Source: Datisca glomerata (lineage: Eukaryota > Streptophyta > Magnoliopsida > Cucurbitales > Datiscaceae). From it: a stretch of 64,000 nt of DNA. Shown here piece after piece: positions 1-11,540 of the stretch. Every line of letters starts with the position of its first letter. The stretch's first letter is position 1. A program made the translations under genes and the position numbers. Below the pieces are notes generated by a model. It searched no databases and had not been told where the DNA came from. It saw only the letters and a list, made by a program, of their open reading frames with translations. The stretch spans positions 2,465,279-2,529,278 of the forward strand of contig QANY01008651.1 of assembly GCA_003255025.1 (NCBI GenBank), read 5' to 3'.

Positions 1-19
1 CATAGGCTATGATACCAAT

Positions 20-630
20 TGTTGGATCGAGTTTTAGATTTTGCAGAAAAATTAATGAACCATGACTAATTCATGGGTGGAATATAAATTTTTTTAAACA
101 AACATTTAATCAAATTAGATATACAACCAAATCAATGAACATGCATATTAATAAAAAGTAGTATCGAGAAGAAATAGTAACAATTTATACCTTTTCAATT
201 AATGGAGAAAATGTGATTTGGTGGGATCCAATTATCTATCTCGCATTCTTTCTTCTTAAGATTCGCAGAGCAATCAATTGATCCTTACAACGACAACCAC
301 CCGTTAGAGTCAGAAGTTTCATATGAATTGAGTGTGGGCTCTCAGAACAACTGTGGAAGAGAAAATTAAATTTTCTCTTCCCTGTATGTTTTCGACGGCA
401 ACATTGAGGGAGAGGGAGAAAAACCTTTTCTACTCTGATTAACCGTTAGTGATGCAACCCAAATGCAATCCCTTTTATTTTTAATTACAAAATTTTCCCA
501 TATACCCCTATATGTTAAAACTGAAATTACATTCTCCCTGCACTGCGATGTGAGATTTTTACATCTCCCTTAAATTCAGTAAAACATAACTGTCAAAGAA
601 ATAACTATTTACTCATAAATAGTTATTACA
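20..630 (-). mobile_element. Copia-type LTR remnant, minus strand
   Basis: Positions 5-17 read GGCTATGATACCA, the reverse complement of a tRNA-Met primer-binding site (family form TGGTATCAGAGCC). The sequence that follows starts with TG at 20 and can be closed at a CA at 629-630, so it looks like the 5' LTR of a minus-strand Ty1/copia element whose body lies left of the window. The far boundary is a guess from the TG..CA rule and from the copia integrase sequence that begins just after it. No second LTR is available for comparison. Confidence 0.45.
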
Positions 631-644
631 CCCTATTTTATGGA

Positions 645-1312
645 CATAATTTCAATACACTGTGTACTGGGGAAGCACCATAAATTGAAGTTCAGCACTA
701 GAACACATGAGTCAAAGGTTATCCTGGAATCTATTTATGATGACTTATAGGGCCCTGCACCCACACGTACACATGGAGGTAATCTTTACTTTATGTCTAT
801 TGTAGATGACTTTTCTAGGAATGTTTAGGTGTACCTTTTAAAATAGAAAAATGAAGCCTTTAAGATATTTAAAGGTTGGTAAATTCTCACAGGAAATGAA
901 ACAGGAAATAAAATAAAAACACCAAGAACTGATAATGGCCTAGAGTTCTATAATAGCACCTTTGACATATACTGAAAAGAATTATTGAGGTATAAAACCG
1001 TTAGGAACACTCCCCAATAATATTGGATAGCATAGAGGATGAATATAACTCTTCTAAATAAGGTAAGATTCATGCTAGTTAGCTCAAGTTTAAGTAAGAA
1101 ATTTTGGGGAGAGGCTGTCACAACTGCTGCATATTTGATTAGTCAGAGCCCTTCAACTATGATAGGGTTCAAAACTCCATAGGGAAGACGGTCACGTAAG
1201 CCACTGACCTTGAATCACATTAAAGTGTTTGGTTGTGCAGCCTTCTCTCACCAAATCATAGGAAAACTTGAACCTAGGGACCTAAAGTGTGTTCAAACAG
1301 GTAAAAATTGTC
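645..1312 (+). pseudogene. Ty1/copia integrase fragment, left half of a split element
   Basis: Translation across shifting frames gives the order expected of a copia integrase: a GKHHKLKFS-like stretch near 680, SIVDDFSRNVW near 800, TDNGLEF near 930, and the C-terminal HIKVFGCAAFSHQ with KLEPRDLKC at 1210-1290. Several stops and frameshifts are present, so it is dead. gag, protease and 5' LTR are not seen. The frame is cut at about 1312, where an LTR begins, and the same kind of element resumes after 9370 with SRDVKFD. The two parts are therefore read as one copia copy split by a later insertion. Confidence 0.75.
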
Positions 1313-1665
1313 TGAGAAGCCACGTAAGCAAGCATGACCAATTAGAAGTGGGAGAATGGAATTCCACCATGGCCAAGCAAGAAAAACTCACCTGAACTGT
1401 TGATTCCTTTGTGTCCCATATGACGGTTCAAGTTTGATTAGTTGTTAATAAAGATAAACTAGGCTCAAAAGTTGCTAGATTAGATAAATTAAGCATGATG
1501 TGATAAGCTTAATCTATGAGAAATATTTTGTTTATTCTTTAGGTTTTAAGGGATTTAGCAGAATTTTGTAACTGATTGATAGCCTATAAATAAAGTTCAA
1601 TTGTAATCAATTCATATAGTACAACTCAAGCAATTATATACTTGTTCTTGAGAATTCTCTCTTTT
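1313..1665 (+). mobile_element. LTR 1 of a Tat-like LTR element
   Basis: This 350-bp stretch recurs in direct orientation at 9028-9370 with few differences; both begin TGAGAAG and carry GTAAGCAAGCATGACCAATT. It contains TATAAATA followed by a run typical of an R/U5 region on the plus strand. It is followed by TTGGATGCCCACTGTGAGAT, which resembles the TTGGCGCCCACCGTGGGG type of junction found in plant Tat gypsy elements. It interrupts the copia integrase. The 3' edge is uncertain by about 10 bp, and no clean target duplication was found. Confidence 0.7.
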
Positions 1666-1689
1666 TGGAAATTGGATGCCCACTGTGAG

Positions 1690-3436
1690 ATCAGAAATGA
1701 ATGAAGTATGACAGTCTATCCACTGATATGACAACTTCCAATCCAAATGTTAAAGAAAATGGAATTTCTCCTATCGGTTCTTGCGTTGTTGTGCGGTAAG
1801 CCCAAATAACTGATGGTAACTCTTCAACCCACTTCCCTTTGGCGGCTTCTAGTTACTTTTTCAGATTCTCCAATATCATTCTATTTGACCTTTCTGCTTG
1901 CCTGTTGCCCTATGGGTAGTATGAAGTTGACAGTTTATTATTTATTCGGAGATCATCGTAAAAGATTTTCACCTGGCTTCCAGTAATTTGAAGCCCATTA
2001 TCCGAGACAAGTACTTTAGGGATCCCGTACCTGCACATAATATTCTTTTCATAAGAACTAACTTACCTCCTCTTCCCACACTCTTGCTTGTGCTTCCGCT
2101 TCTATCGACTTTGTAAAGTAGTTAGTCATCATTAGTAAGAATCTTTTCTGAGTAAGAGCCGTTGGCAGTGACCCAACTACATCAATTCCCCACTACATGA
2201 GCGGCCATGGGATCAGCAGTGTCTGTAATGCCTCGAGAGCCATATTTGGAATAGGAGAGTATCGTTGGCAACTGTCGCACTTCTTCACAAAGGACTTCAC
2301 TTCCTCTTACATTTTTGGCCAGTAGTACCCTTCGTTCAATTACTTGTTGGCTAGAGACCTCCCATCGGAATGATTTCCATAGATTCCTTCTTGTACTTCG
2401 ATCATTACATATTGGGCTTCTTTGGAGAAAGACATTTGAGGTATGGGCCCGAGAATGATCTTCTATACAGCTCCCCCTTGATCTGTGTACCTAGCACTCC
2501 ATTGTTGGTGCTTCTGAGCTTCTACTGTTGGCTGGGAGTTCCTGATAGAGCAGACACTGCACTATATTTCTCATCCAATCATTCACATAATTTTCCGTTG
2601 TGACTTTCGCTTGAACGAATGTCTTTACACTTGGTTCACTTAAATACTCTACAGTTATTGTTCTTTTGAACAGAATTTGGGCTGACGACCCCAAGTTGGT
2701 TGATGCATCTGCCCTTAAATTTCTGCTCTGGGTGTTTATGTAATCTCATGGTCTTTGAACAGCTGCAACATTTCCTTGGCACTCTGTATGGGCCATCCCT
2801 ATATGGGCTGTCTTTTGCATTGTATTTTCCTGTGATTTGGTTAACAACTAATGTTAAATCATCAAATATTTTTACGCTTGTTACCTTGAACTCAATCATG
2901 AGGTGTAATCCAGCTAACAATGCCTCGTACTTTGCTTCATTGTTTGACGCCTGGAAAATGAATAACAAAGCCTGTTCAAAATTTTCTCCGTGCGGAGTCT
3001 GAATTACCACTCCCTCCTTGACCCCACGATGATTTGATGCCCCATCCATGAATAGAGTCCAAGCGTCTTCTCCTATTTCAACCATCATAGCATCACGTTC
3101 TTTATCATCATAAGTAAATTCTACAATGAAGTCCGCTAGGACTTGAGATTTTATGGCAGTATGGGGAGCATACCGAATGTCACATGCCCCAAGCTCTATT
3201 GCTCACTTCACAAGTCTTACAGTTATCTCATGTGAGTGAAGTATACTTCTTATTAGAAACGCCGTCAACACATTTATAGTGTGTCCCTGAAAATAAACCA
3301 CCAAGGCGAGCACCAACTTCTCCATTTTCCCGTATCTAGCTTCCACGTTTTCATGTATCTAGCTTCCATGGTTGCAGCTTTTGCTCACAAAGTAGACAGG
3401 TTTTTGACACCCTTCTTCAGTTCTGATGCGTACTGT
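1690..3436 (-). pseudogene. Ty3/gypsy (Tat-type) pol remnant: RNase H then integrase
   Basis: Reading the minus strand from 3436 down, the product starts in the RT/RNase H connection (KPVYFVSK, then YGKMEKLVLALVVYFQ) and passes YAPHTAIKSQVLADFIVEF. An RNase H domain follows, open over 3088-2636, with WTLFMDGASN, NNEAKYEALLAGL and LVVNQITGKYNAKD. Integrase motifs follow: SFVKKCDSCQRY, WGIDVVGSLP, YFTKSIEAEA, LVSDNGLQ and IPFSLTFGLE. Stops interrupt the frame outside the RNase H piece. The RT end is cut by the unit starting at 3437 and the integrase C-terminus is cut near 1690. Its direction is opposite to that suggested by the LTRs around it. Confidence 0.8.
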
Positions 3437-3929
3437 TGTAATATCCCGACCCTTCATAAATGGGTATTTTTGTAAAATTGATTTAAAAGATAAAATGATT
3501 TTAAAATTTGATTTTAAAAGTGATTATTTGTAATTTTGGTAAAATAATTTTAATTATATATGGTTTAGTTTAAAATTCAATTTTTCAATTTTATAAGAGT
3601 TTTATTTTATATTATAAAACTTTAGCTCACTCACACCGTATATATCCATACACCCTAAACCAACCTTTAACCCAATATTATATATATACTATTCATCTCT
3701 CTCTTTGAACGTAGCCACCTGTGAAGGCTCTCTCACCCTCTGTTTTCTCTTAGCTTTCATCGCCAACCAAGGGCATTTTCTCCACAAAGAAGCACCATCT
3801 TCGATCACGCCAAGCCTCTGTTCTTCATCTCCTTTTTCATTTCATTTTTTTGGCAACTCACTAACGTTGATCTCCGTAATTTGTAAGCTCTAGATCCCTC
3901 TTCTCCATTTCAATTTTGGGCGTCCCTTA

Positions 3930-4545
3930 TTGTCAATTTTCATTTTTTCCCCTCTTTCTTCTTCCTCCCTCTCTTTTTTTATCTCTTTCTTTCGGTCTCT
4001 CTCTTTCATCTTCATCTCTGTTTCTTCCCCCTCTATTTCATTTTCCACCTCTTTCTCTCTCTGTTTTTGTCTCTCTCTCTCGTCCTTGCTTCGTCTCGCT
4101 CCCTCTCTATTTTTGTCTCTTTCTTTCGGTCTCTCTCTCTTTTATCTTCATCTCTGTTTCTTCCCCCTCTATTTCATTTTCCATCTCTTTATTTATTTAT
4201 TTATTTATTTATTTTTCTTTCTTAATGGCTGCTCTCTCTCGGTCTTTCCCCTTCCCTCTTTCTCCTTATATTTCTCTCTCCCAATTTCTTTCTTCTTTTT
4301 GTCTTTCTCTATCTTTTCTCTCTCCCTCTGTTTCCCTTTCTCTCACCCTCTGTTTCTCTCACTTTCTATCTCTGTCTCTCTCTGCTTCTCTCTACATCCC
4401 TCTCTCTCTTCCCCTATCAGATTCCCTCACTGTTTTTTCCCCTATTTGTTTCTCTCTCCTTCTCGTTCTCTCTCTCTCTCTCCTCCATGTTTTCTCGTGC
4501 TTTCTGTTCTGCGATTGGGTCTTGCACCCAGTTGCTCTGTCCTGA
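3930..4545 (+). repeat. 600-bp pyrimidine tract with internal duplication
   Basis: The plus strand is almost pure C/T for about 600 bp, mostly CTCT and TCTTTC runs. A stretch beginning TCTCTTTCTTTCGGTCTCTC near 3980 is repeated about 140 bp later with few changes. A (TTTA)n run of about seven units sits near 4190-4215. The Ser/Leu/Phe-rich open frames across it follow from the base composition and are not genes. Confidence 0.9.
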
Positions 4546-4862
4546 ATCAGTTTATCACGAACCAAACTGATTCAGTTTACTCAGACCGGCCTGAACCAAT
4601 CCATTAGATAAAATCGAACCGGACTGGTCCGAACCAGCCCGGTCTGAACCATTTGACCTGAAGCTTTATCTTTTGACTCTGGACCCGATATATTATTTTT
4701 CCAACCTCGTTCTGACCGTTTTGCACTATTTTAATTAAATCTATATTTTCTATTTATATGATATATAAAATGTGTTTATATTGTTTTATTTCAAAACAAT
4801 TTAGTGATTGTATTTTTTTGGATTTCAGGTCATTAATTGTTTAGTTAATTCTTCCACTTCAG

Positions 4863-5080
4863 GTAAGTGGGCTTACATGATGGTGTGACTCCTGTTGTTA
4901 TAAATGTATATGCTTTGTGTAAGTGGGCTTACATGATGGTGTGACTCCCGTTGTTATAAATGTATGCGCTTTGTGTAAGTGAATTTATATCGTAATGTGA
5001 ACCATGTGTGATAAATATATATGCTTGTGTAAGTGAATTTACATTGTAATGTTACCCACGTGTGATAAATGTAATATGTG
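4863..5080 (+). repeat. 56-bp tandem repeat, four units
   Basis: GTAAGTGGGCTTACATGATG recurs at 4863 and 4919 with near identity over 56 bp. More diverged units start at 4975 and 5029 (GTAAGTGAATTTA). It lies inside the 3.1-kb LTR-like unit. Confidence 0.9.
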
Positions 5081-5494
5081 TTATCCTCATCAGCTTTAAT
5101 TGTCTATAAGCATGTTACTTTCATATATGTTTGTGTAAGTTGACTTATATAACGATATGATGTTGATATTATAATCGTATCATGTATTTATTATCCGTTT
5201 AAGCATTTTTCAATAATTATTATATTTGGTTAACACTTTGGTAATTGATTAGTGTTAAGTTATTAATGTGATTATCATGAGATAAATTTCTGAGTATGAC
5301 TGATTTTGCGTAGTATGTTATCATGTTTGATTCTGTTATATGTATCAGTATGCATTATATGATTAATTTTTGTCATACGTTGGATTCTGCAAGTTATGAC
5401 GTTAATTCATTCAAGTGGTAATGAAGCAAAATATAAACTTAAGCATGACCTTTAGTTAACAAGAAATCATGACTGTTCACGTTATGTTCTGTTA

Positions 5495-5720
5495 AACGAA
5501 TGGGGTGTCATCTGTTCATGCTTTCGTCACACATAGGGTGTCATCTGCTCATGTTTTGGTCATTCGTTTGATGTCATCTATAAATGTTTTCCGTCACTCA
5601 TGAGGTGCCATCTGTTCACATTTTTCATCACCTATGAGTAACATCTGTTCTGTCGCCCAATGGGTGTCATCTGTTTCATCACCCGATGTGTTCCATCTGT
5701 TTCGTCGCCCAATTCATCAT
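5495..5720 (+). repeat. Degenerate tandem repeat built on GGTGTCATCTGTTCATG
   Basis: About seven imperfect units of 30-40 bp carry a GTGTCATCTGTTC core followed by a CGTCACCCAT-like tail. They differ in length and by many substitutions. No coding potential is apparent. Confidence 0.8.
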
Positions 5721-6522
5721 GATGTGTTTCAGTTAACGTGTGATCAGTTCTGATTAGGTTGTTAACTAGAGGATATGACAAGTCAATATATGATTAAGAT
5801 TGTTAAATGATTATGTTTGAGACACGTGTTATCTTCGTGCTATGTTAAGCAATGTCATGATCAAGTACGTTATTTTATTTCATTTATGATATATGTCAAA
5901 TTTAGTTATGTTATGTCATGATTGCATTTATGACATATGGTTCATGTTATTATGTGAGTTTGCTTACTGAGTATTTTAAAATACTCATTCCCCCACAGTT
6001 ATTTATCATACAGGTGGTGATGACGAGTAGCATGAGTGGGAGACTGCCTTAATCTATTAGATCAGAGGAATTTATGTGTTCAGTTTATGATTTGATTTAA
6101 AAATTAAGAAAATATTTTATGTTAAACTTGGTTATTCAAGTTGTTTATTTTACGTTATGATTTTCTACGAATTATGAGAAGTGAAAGTTTCATGAATTGG
6201 ATTTCAAGTTTTGACTTCATTTCAGAATTTAATTCAGTTTTTCGAGGTTTCATTAATTATGTATTTAAGACACTTTATCGCTTCCGCTATTTTATGATTA
6301 AAATTTCGATCATGGATAAGTTTAATGCTTCCGCTATTTAAGGTCAGGGGTTTTCCATCATGGGTAAATTAAGAATTTTCAATTTGGGAATTTTCTTAAA
6401 ATTAAGGTTGTTTCGAATTGGAGATTTCAAAATTATGAAATTACACGTATATTTAACCCATGAGGATCATGGCCTTCAGTTTATTACACGTATGTTTAAC
6501 CCTCGGGGATCGGAGCGTTACA

Positions 6523-7065
6523 CAAAAACTCTGAAAGAATAATCATCGTATTCTTTTAGAGGATTGTCTCACTAAACTAATGCTTCTTAGTAAATCTCTA
6601 AATCTCATGTGTTGAGTACATCTAGAGACAGAAAAAAGTGTCTTTGAATTATTTTACTTGCCCACAGACGTCCTCATGCGTTTGAGGGTTGGTTTGTAAG
6701 ATCTAGGTCTAGATCTCGAAGTCCGTTATTCTTGGGAACGTATGATCATTGATTTACGATGACTCTTGATATAGACTACAAGAGATATATAATTCTTATC
6801 TACGTATGTCTTAGATTTAATATATAATATATAATTGATCTTGATTGAAAACAGTTTTCAATAAAAGTTTATATTTTGGAAACCGTTAAGTCGCGCTTAT
6901 TTTCTTTTATCGAAAAAGATACATTTTTTATAAATTTTTAAAAGCTCCACTCTTCCGTCGCGCGAGCGCCACGTGTCTAACACAATCGAGGCTTGATCGC
7001 GCTGAGTATGAAAGTCTCAGAGAGAATTATAGTGAATGGCAGTCTGGAAAAGATAGACAAATAAG
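6523..7065. other. No gene seen; transposon-internal sequence
   Basis: An A+T-rich stretch between the LTR-like unit and the gag-like remnant. No domain, RNA gene or clear repeat was recognised. It lies inside the LTR-bounded block 1313-9370. Confidence 0.5.
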
Positions 7066-8160
7066 CTAAGTAAGAAAATTATATAACTTATGGAAAGAAG
7101 AGGAGAAAAAGAAAAAACTTACCCGCATCAAGTCATGGCTTAGTCTGCTCATAAGATCGCCTCTAGGAAGTCTCCTCAAGATTTTGTTATCGGAACGAGA
7201 CTGAATGTCGCGAAAGATGATGTGATAAGCTGCTGGATCATTCAAAGGGCAGACCGTTTCCGGGATGGGAGCATTAGAAAAATGTCTTAACTCCCATGGA
7301 GCAGGTGAGGGAACAACAGTACCCCCAAACCCTGAGGTGTTTCCCATAGTAGGGATGCCTGTAGTAGCAGCAAGCACAACAAGGGTTGAAGTGAGAGTCG
7401 GAGGAGGAGATGGGCCAGAGCTCGAGGGAGCCTCAATCCGTGCAACGAGCGTTGTGGGAATGGAATCATTAATGGCAGAAGTGGCAGGTACAAGCTCTAA
7501 ACGGGAAGAGCTTGAGGTGTCAGTACGGGTCCTTTTCTCAATGGGACCCACGAATTTGCTTCGTAATCTTTTACCCATTCTTATATCGGATGTAGCTCGA
7601 TCAAACAATTATTGATGATCTGAAGATCTGAAGTTGGAGTGGTTGGAAAATAAATGGAAAGAGGGGGTCAGAATTAATGAAGAACGTGTTGGAACCGGAA
7701 CAACAATAAGAGTAGAAGATGAAGACGGACCTGAAGTCGAAGCAGAAGCCAAAATTGAAGAAGGGTTGATGCTGAGGAGTACTTTCTAATCCTTTTCTTG
7801 TGCTCGAAAATGAAAGGCAGCAGCAAGCTTTGCCTTAGACTCTTTGGACAGATAGGGTTTCAGATTCTTCTTTGCTGCAAAAGAAGAAGGTACAAGAAAT
7901 CCATCCCACTAAAAAAATAAAGGAAAAGAATAGGTGAATAAACGAAAACAAAGGCAAGAACCGAAGCTACAATGACTATTGAAAATTGCCCATTCCTTGG
8001 GAATTGTCCAGCGGCCATCACTGCCCCAGTTCCCACTAATCAAAAGCATGTCCTTCTCCAAACCCTTGTCTCCTTTTGGAATCTTGGTTATTAAACTCCA
8101 TTTCTTTCTAGACGGACGAGGGGCAAGACAATAAATATCAACTTGGAATGCCTATAGACT
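7066..8160 (-). pseudogene. Possible retrotransposon gag-like gene, minus strand, broken
   Basis: On the minus strand a segment at about 8160-8000 reads AFQVDIYCLAPRP and ends in the KDMLLISGNWGSDGRW / IPKEW region, which resembles the N-terminal part of proteins carried by plant gypsy elements. Another at about 7913-7800 reads WDGFLVPSSFAAKK after an AG acceptor-like site. An open stretch at 7608-7126 is rich in Ser/Thr/Pro and ends in LSHDLMR directly before a GGTAAGT donor-like sequence. This could be a spliced gag-like or accessory ORF of the Tat-type element, but no zinc knuckle or other diagnostic motif was found and the family assignment is weak. Confidence 0.35.
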
Positions 8161-8487
8161 CACTCTCGCTTAACGCGCATATAACATCTTGAGAGAAAGA
8201 TTCTCGGTAGTGGGCCATGAACAGTCCAAAGAAAAGAATAAGAAAAAAAAGGAAAATAACTTACGAGATAAAGTATTGAAAAGTGAAGAAAGGAAATGGG
8301 GAAGAAAGCCTTATATAGGAAGCAGATTTCAAAAGAAAATGTAAAGCCGTTTGTTGGAACGGGGTAATCGAGGGATGAAATTAATGGAAATGTGACCGTT
8401 CGGACTGACAACTTGGGAGATGTAAACGGCGAGACAAGAGATGAAAAGACGCGACTGTTGACAAGTAAAGAGATGACACCTGGGGCG

Positions 8488-8742
8488 CTCCTAAAATGCT
8501 CTCTGAACGGGAAGACAAAAGGTTGCTCTAAAATGGCACATGTAAAACATTCTCTGAATGGGAAGATGAAAGGTTGCTCTGGAATGACGCATGTGAAATG
8601 TTCTCTGAATGGGAAGATGAAAGGTTACTCTAAAATGGCGCATGTAAAACATTATCTGAATGAGAAGATGAAATGTTGCTCTGGAATGGAGCATGTGAAA
8701 CGTTCTCTGAACGGGAAGATGAAATTTTACTCTAAAAAAGCG
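8488..8742 (+). repeat. 51-bp minisatellite, five units in a 102-bp alternating pattern
   Basis: Five head-to-tail 51-bp units each carry CTGAAYGGGAAGAYRAAA. Translation shows a 17-residue repeat such as HVKHSLNGKMKGCSGMT, with units alternating between a SKMA form and a SGMT/SGME form. The array therefore probably grew by copying 102-bp dimers. It lies near the right-hand LTR of the Tat-like block, where such elements often hold tandem repeats. Confidence 0.9.
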
Positions 8743-9027
8743 CATTTGAAGGAGTGACTGACTCGCCATAACCCATGCGAATAAGAACACGACACGTAAA
8801 AAAATGAACTGAAAGGTCTGACAAAATCAGAGATTGTACAGCCTGCAATATGGTCCTGAGAACGGGGAGATGAATCAACTAAAGAATACGGAAAAGACAA
8901 CCATAAATGATGTGCAATAAGGCGGAGAGTAATGATATGCAATGATGGCAAAAATTTTAATATTGTAAATTAATTTCATTATGTGATATTAATTGCAATA
9001 GGGGTAAATGAACATGTAGAAATTATT

Positions 9028-9370
9028 TGAGAAGTCACGTAAGCAAGCATGACCAATTAGAAGCGGGAGAATGGATTACCACCGTGGCCAAACGGGAAAA
9101 ACCCACCTGAACCGTTGATCCCTTTGTGTCCCATCTGATGGTTCAGGTTTGATTAGTTGTTGATAAAGACAAACTAGGCTCGATTAGATAAATTATGCCT
9201 GATGTGATGACCTTAATCTAGGAGGAATATTTCATTTATTCCTCGGGTTTTAAGGGATTTAGCTGAATTTTGTAACTGATTGACAGCCTATAAATAGAGG
9301 TCAATTGTAAACCAATTTATTCAATACAAACTCAAGCAATTATATACTTAGCTTTGAAAACTCTCTCTCT
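9028..9370 (+). mobile_element. LTR 2 of the Tat-like LTR element
   Basis: Direct repeat partner of 1313-1665, starting TGAGAAGTCACG and keeping the CCTATAAATAGAGG promoter-like segment. It ends in a CT run near 9370, after which copia sequence resumes. The two LTRs differ by scattered substitutions and a few small gaps, so the insertion is not recent. Together they enclose about 7.4 kb of mixed-polarity transposon sequence. Confidence 0.7.
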
Positions 9371-11310
9371 CTGTCTCTCTCTCTTTTATTATTATTCTTA
9401 TTTTTTAGTGGGAGGAAACTTTCCCTTATAGTGGAGTGAAAATAATAACAAGTAGGGATGTTAAATTTGATGTGACTAACATGCCTTGCTTGAAATAATT
9501 TATAAGTACTGTAGGAACCCATGATTATGATAAACCAAAGCTGAAGGAGGCTAAGGTTGAGGTGATGCCATTTATCCAAACTAATATGCACATAAACCAA
9601 ACTCACATGCATGATCACCAACATCAATACCAAGCTGAACATGATGGTTGAGATCAGGAACCATAAGAAATAGAATAAGCAAATCCTTTGAGAAACTATC
9701 AGCTAGTCAGAGACAGATACAGCCAAACCTCAAGTATTCTCACTTTGACTCGATTTCCTTTGCTTTATTTTCAGGTCATAAAATAGAAGAACAAGAGCCA
9801 TAAACTATTGAAGAATCCTTGCAAGGAGAGGACTCGAAACAATGGGTGGCAGCTAAGAAAGAGGAAATGTACACAAGAATAAAACTTTGGTACTAGTTCC
9901 TAGGCCTGACAAGCAGAGAGTAATGGATTGCAAGTGGATCTTTAAGATAAAAGAATGGTCAAACACGTTAGAACCAGTGAGATTTAAGGCAAGATTAGTT
10001 GCCAAATGGTACAAATAAAAGAAGGGGATAGATTTCAATGAGATCTTCTCACATGTTGCAAAGTAAAAGTGTTCTCACTCTGGTTGTGCAGTATAATTAG
10101 GAATTGGAGAAAATGGACTTGAAGACAACCTTCCTCTATGGAAATCTTAAAGAAACCATATACATGAAGCAGCAAGAGGCCTTTGAAGAAAAAGGAAAGA
10201 AGGTATGATTTGTCTACTTAGGAAGTCTCTTTATGGATTAAGGCACTCACCTAGACAATGGTATAAAGGATTTGATGCCTTTATGGAGAAAATTGGGTTT
10301 ACTAGAAGTAGTTATGACAACTGTCTTTACTTTGATAAAACAGAAAGAAAGGAGAAAAGTCTGTTTATCTGTTGATCTATGTAGATGACATGCTTCTAGC
10401 TTGTCAAAGTAGAAGTAAGATAGAAGAAATTAAGAAATGATTGTATTCTGAATTTGATATGAGGAATCTAGAGAGTGCTTCGAAGATTCTTGGAATTAAT
10501 ATCATAAGAAACAAAACTCAGGGGTTTTAAAGTTATCATAGACTGATTATCTTCTGAAGCTTGTCTGAAAATTCTCCATGGAAGCAACAAAGGTAGTCAC
10601 ATTGCCTTTGGCAGCTCACTTTCAAATGTCTATCAGCCTTTTAAGTAGGTATATGAGCAACCCTAGAAAAGGGCGCTGGCAGGCCTTGAAATGGCTCCTA
10701 AGATATATCAAGGCAACTATTGATGTTGGACTGATTTACAAGAATGGAGTAAACAAGATATAAGTCAATGATTTTGTAGATTCAGATTATGTTAGAGATA
10801 GTGACAAAAGGAGATCAACTACATCCTACATGTTTACCATAAATGGTAATTGTGTAAGTTGGAAATGACAACTTCAAAGCACTATTGCTTTGTCTATAAC
10901 TGAGGCTGAGTACATTGCCACCATAGAAGTAGTCAATGATGTAATATGACTCCAAGGACTTTTTAAAGATATATGTGTTTATAATGAGGCAACCACTGTC
11001 TATTCTGATAGTCAATCGACAATACATATGTGCACAAATCCTGTATTTCATGAAAGGAAAAAACATGTTGAAGTGAGATACCACTACATCAGAGACATAG
11101 TGTCAATGGAAGAAGTAAGGTTGGAGAAAATCTCCACTAATTAGAACCCATCTGACATAGGAACCAAAGTCCTGCCAGCCAAGAAGTTTAAGCTGTGCCT
11201 TAAACTTGTGAACATTGACAGTGGGTGAACAAGTTGGGTGGATCTGTGATAACTCAGGAGGCTCTATGCACTATAAGGAATGTTGAAGTTCAGTAAGATC
11301 AAGGAGGAGA
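9371..11310 (+). pseudogene. Ty1/copia reverse transcriptase and RNase H, right half of the split element
   Basis: The copia copy broken at 1312 continues here: SRDVKFD near 9450, then WVAAKKEEM and DCKWIFKIKE (RT start) near 9850-9960, IYVDDMLLA (RT catalytic YVDD) near 10375, and WQALKWLLRYIKATIDVGL near 10680. RNase H follows with VDSDYVRDSDKRRSTT near 10780, ITEAEYIA near 10900 and HVEVRYHYIRD near 11070. Many stops and frameshifts make it non-functional. The purine-rich GATCAAGGAGGAGAT just before 11310 is a good polypurine tract. Confidence 0.85.
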
Positions 11311-11540
11311 TTGTTGATAATTGATCGTCACTAAACTTCAAATTAGTTCTAAACAGTTTCAAACTAGTTAGAGAGGTTTAAAAGGTGGTTTAGCTGATGC
11401 TACATGGTTGTTTCCTACTGGTTGAGCATGCTGACATATATACTACTTGACATATTAAGAAACACACAATATGAAAATTAGTCGCACTTTCACTTTAAAA
11501 AATATGAACAAGCAAGAAGTTAAGTTCAAAGGGAAATCTT
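11310..11540 (+). mobile_element. Start of the 3' LTR of the split copia element
   Basis: TGTTGATAATTGATCG follows the polypurine tract directly, as the 3' LTR of a plant copia element should. The end is not definable because no 5' LTR copy is present in the window. The sequence up to about 11880 has no recognised gene. Confidence 0.5.

Larger units (their letters stand above)
3437..6522. mobile_element. 3.1-kb LTR-like unit bounded by TGTAA..TTACA
   Basis: The unit starts TGTAATATCCCGACCC and ends GGGATCGGAGCGTTACA. The two ends are imperfect inverted repeats of about 17 bp with TG..CA tips. It interrupts the minus-strand gypsy pol. Inside are a long pyrimidine tract, two tandem-repeat blocks and no convincing protein. 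It looks like a solo long LTR or a large non-autonomous element. A shortened relative lies at 18641-18728. No 5-bp target duplication is visible, so the edges are provisional. Confidence 0.5.

Noticed and set aside
3916..4607. Two overlapping 209- and 225-codon open frames
   Set aside because: They are Ser/Leu/Phe runs caused by a CT-rich strand with no stop codons, and lie in a repeat. No protein-like composition or domain.
3437..6522. Target duplication around the 3.1-kb unit
   Set aside because: The five bases before (ACTGT) and after (CAAAA) do not match, so the insertion edges are not proven.
6141..6542. Two short plus-strand frames at the end of the 3.1-kb unit
   Set aside because: A+T-rich, no domain, and inside an LTR-like repeat.
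8392..8757. 121-codon frame with 17-residue repeats
   Set aside because: It is the translation of a 51-bp minisatellite, and the opposite strand is open as well. No gene context.
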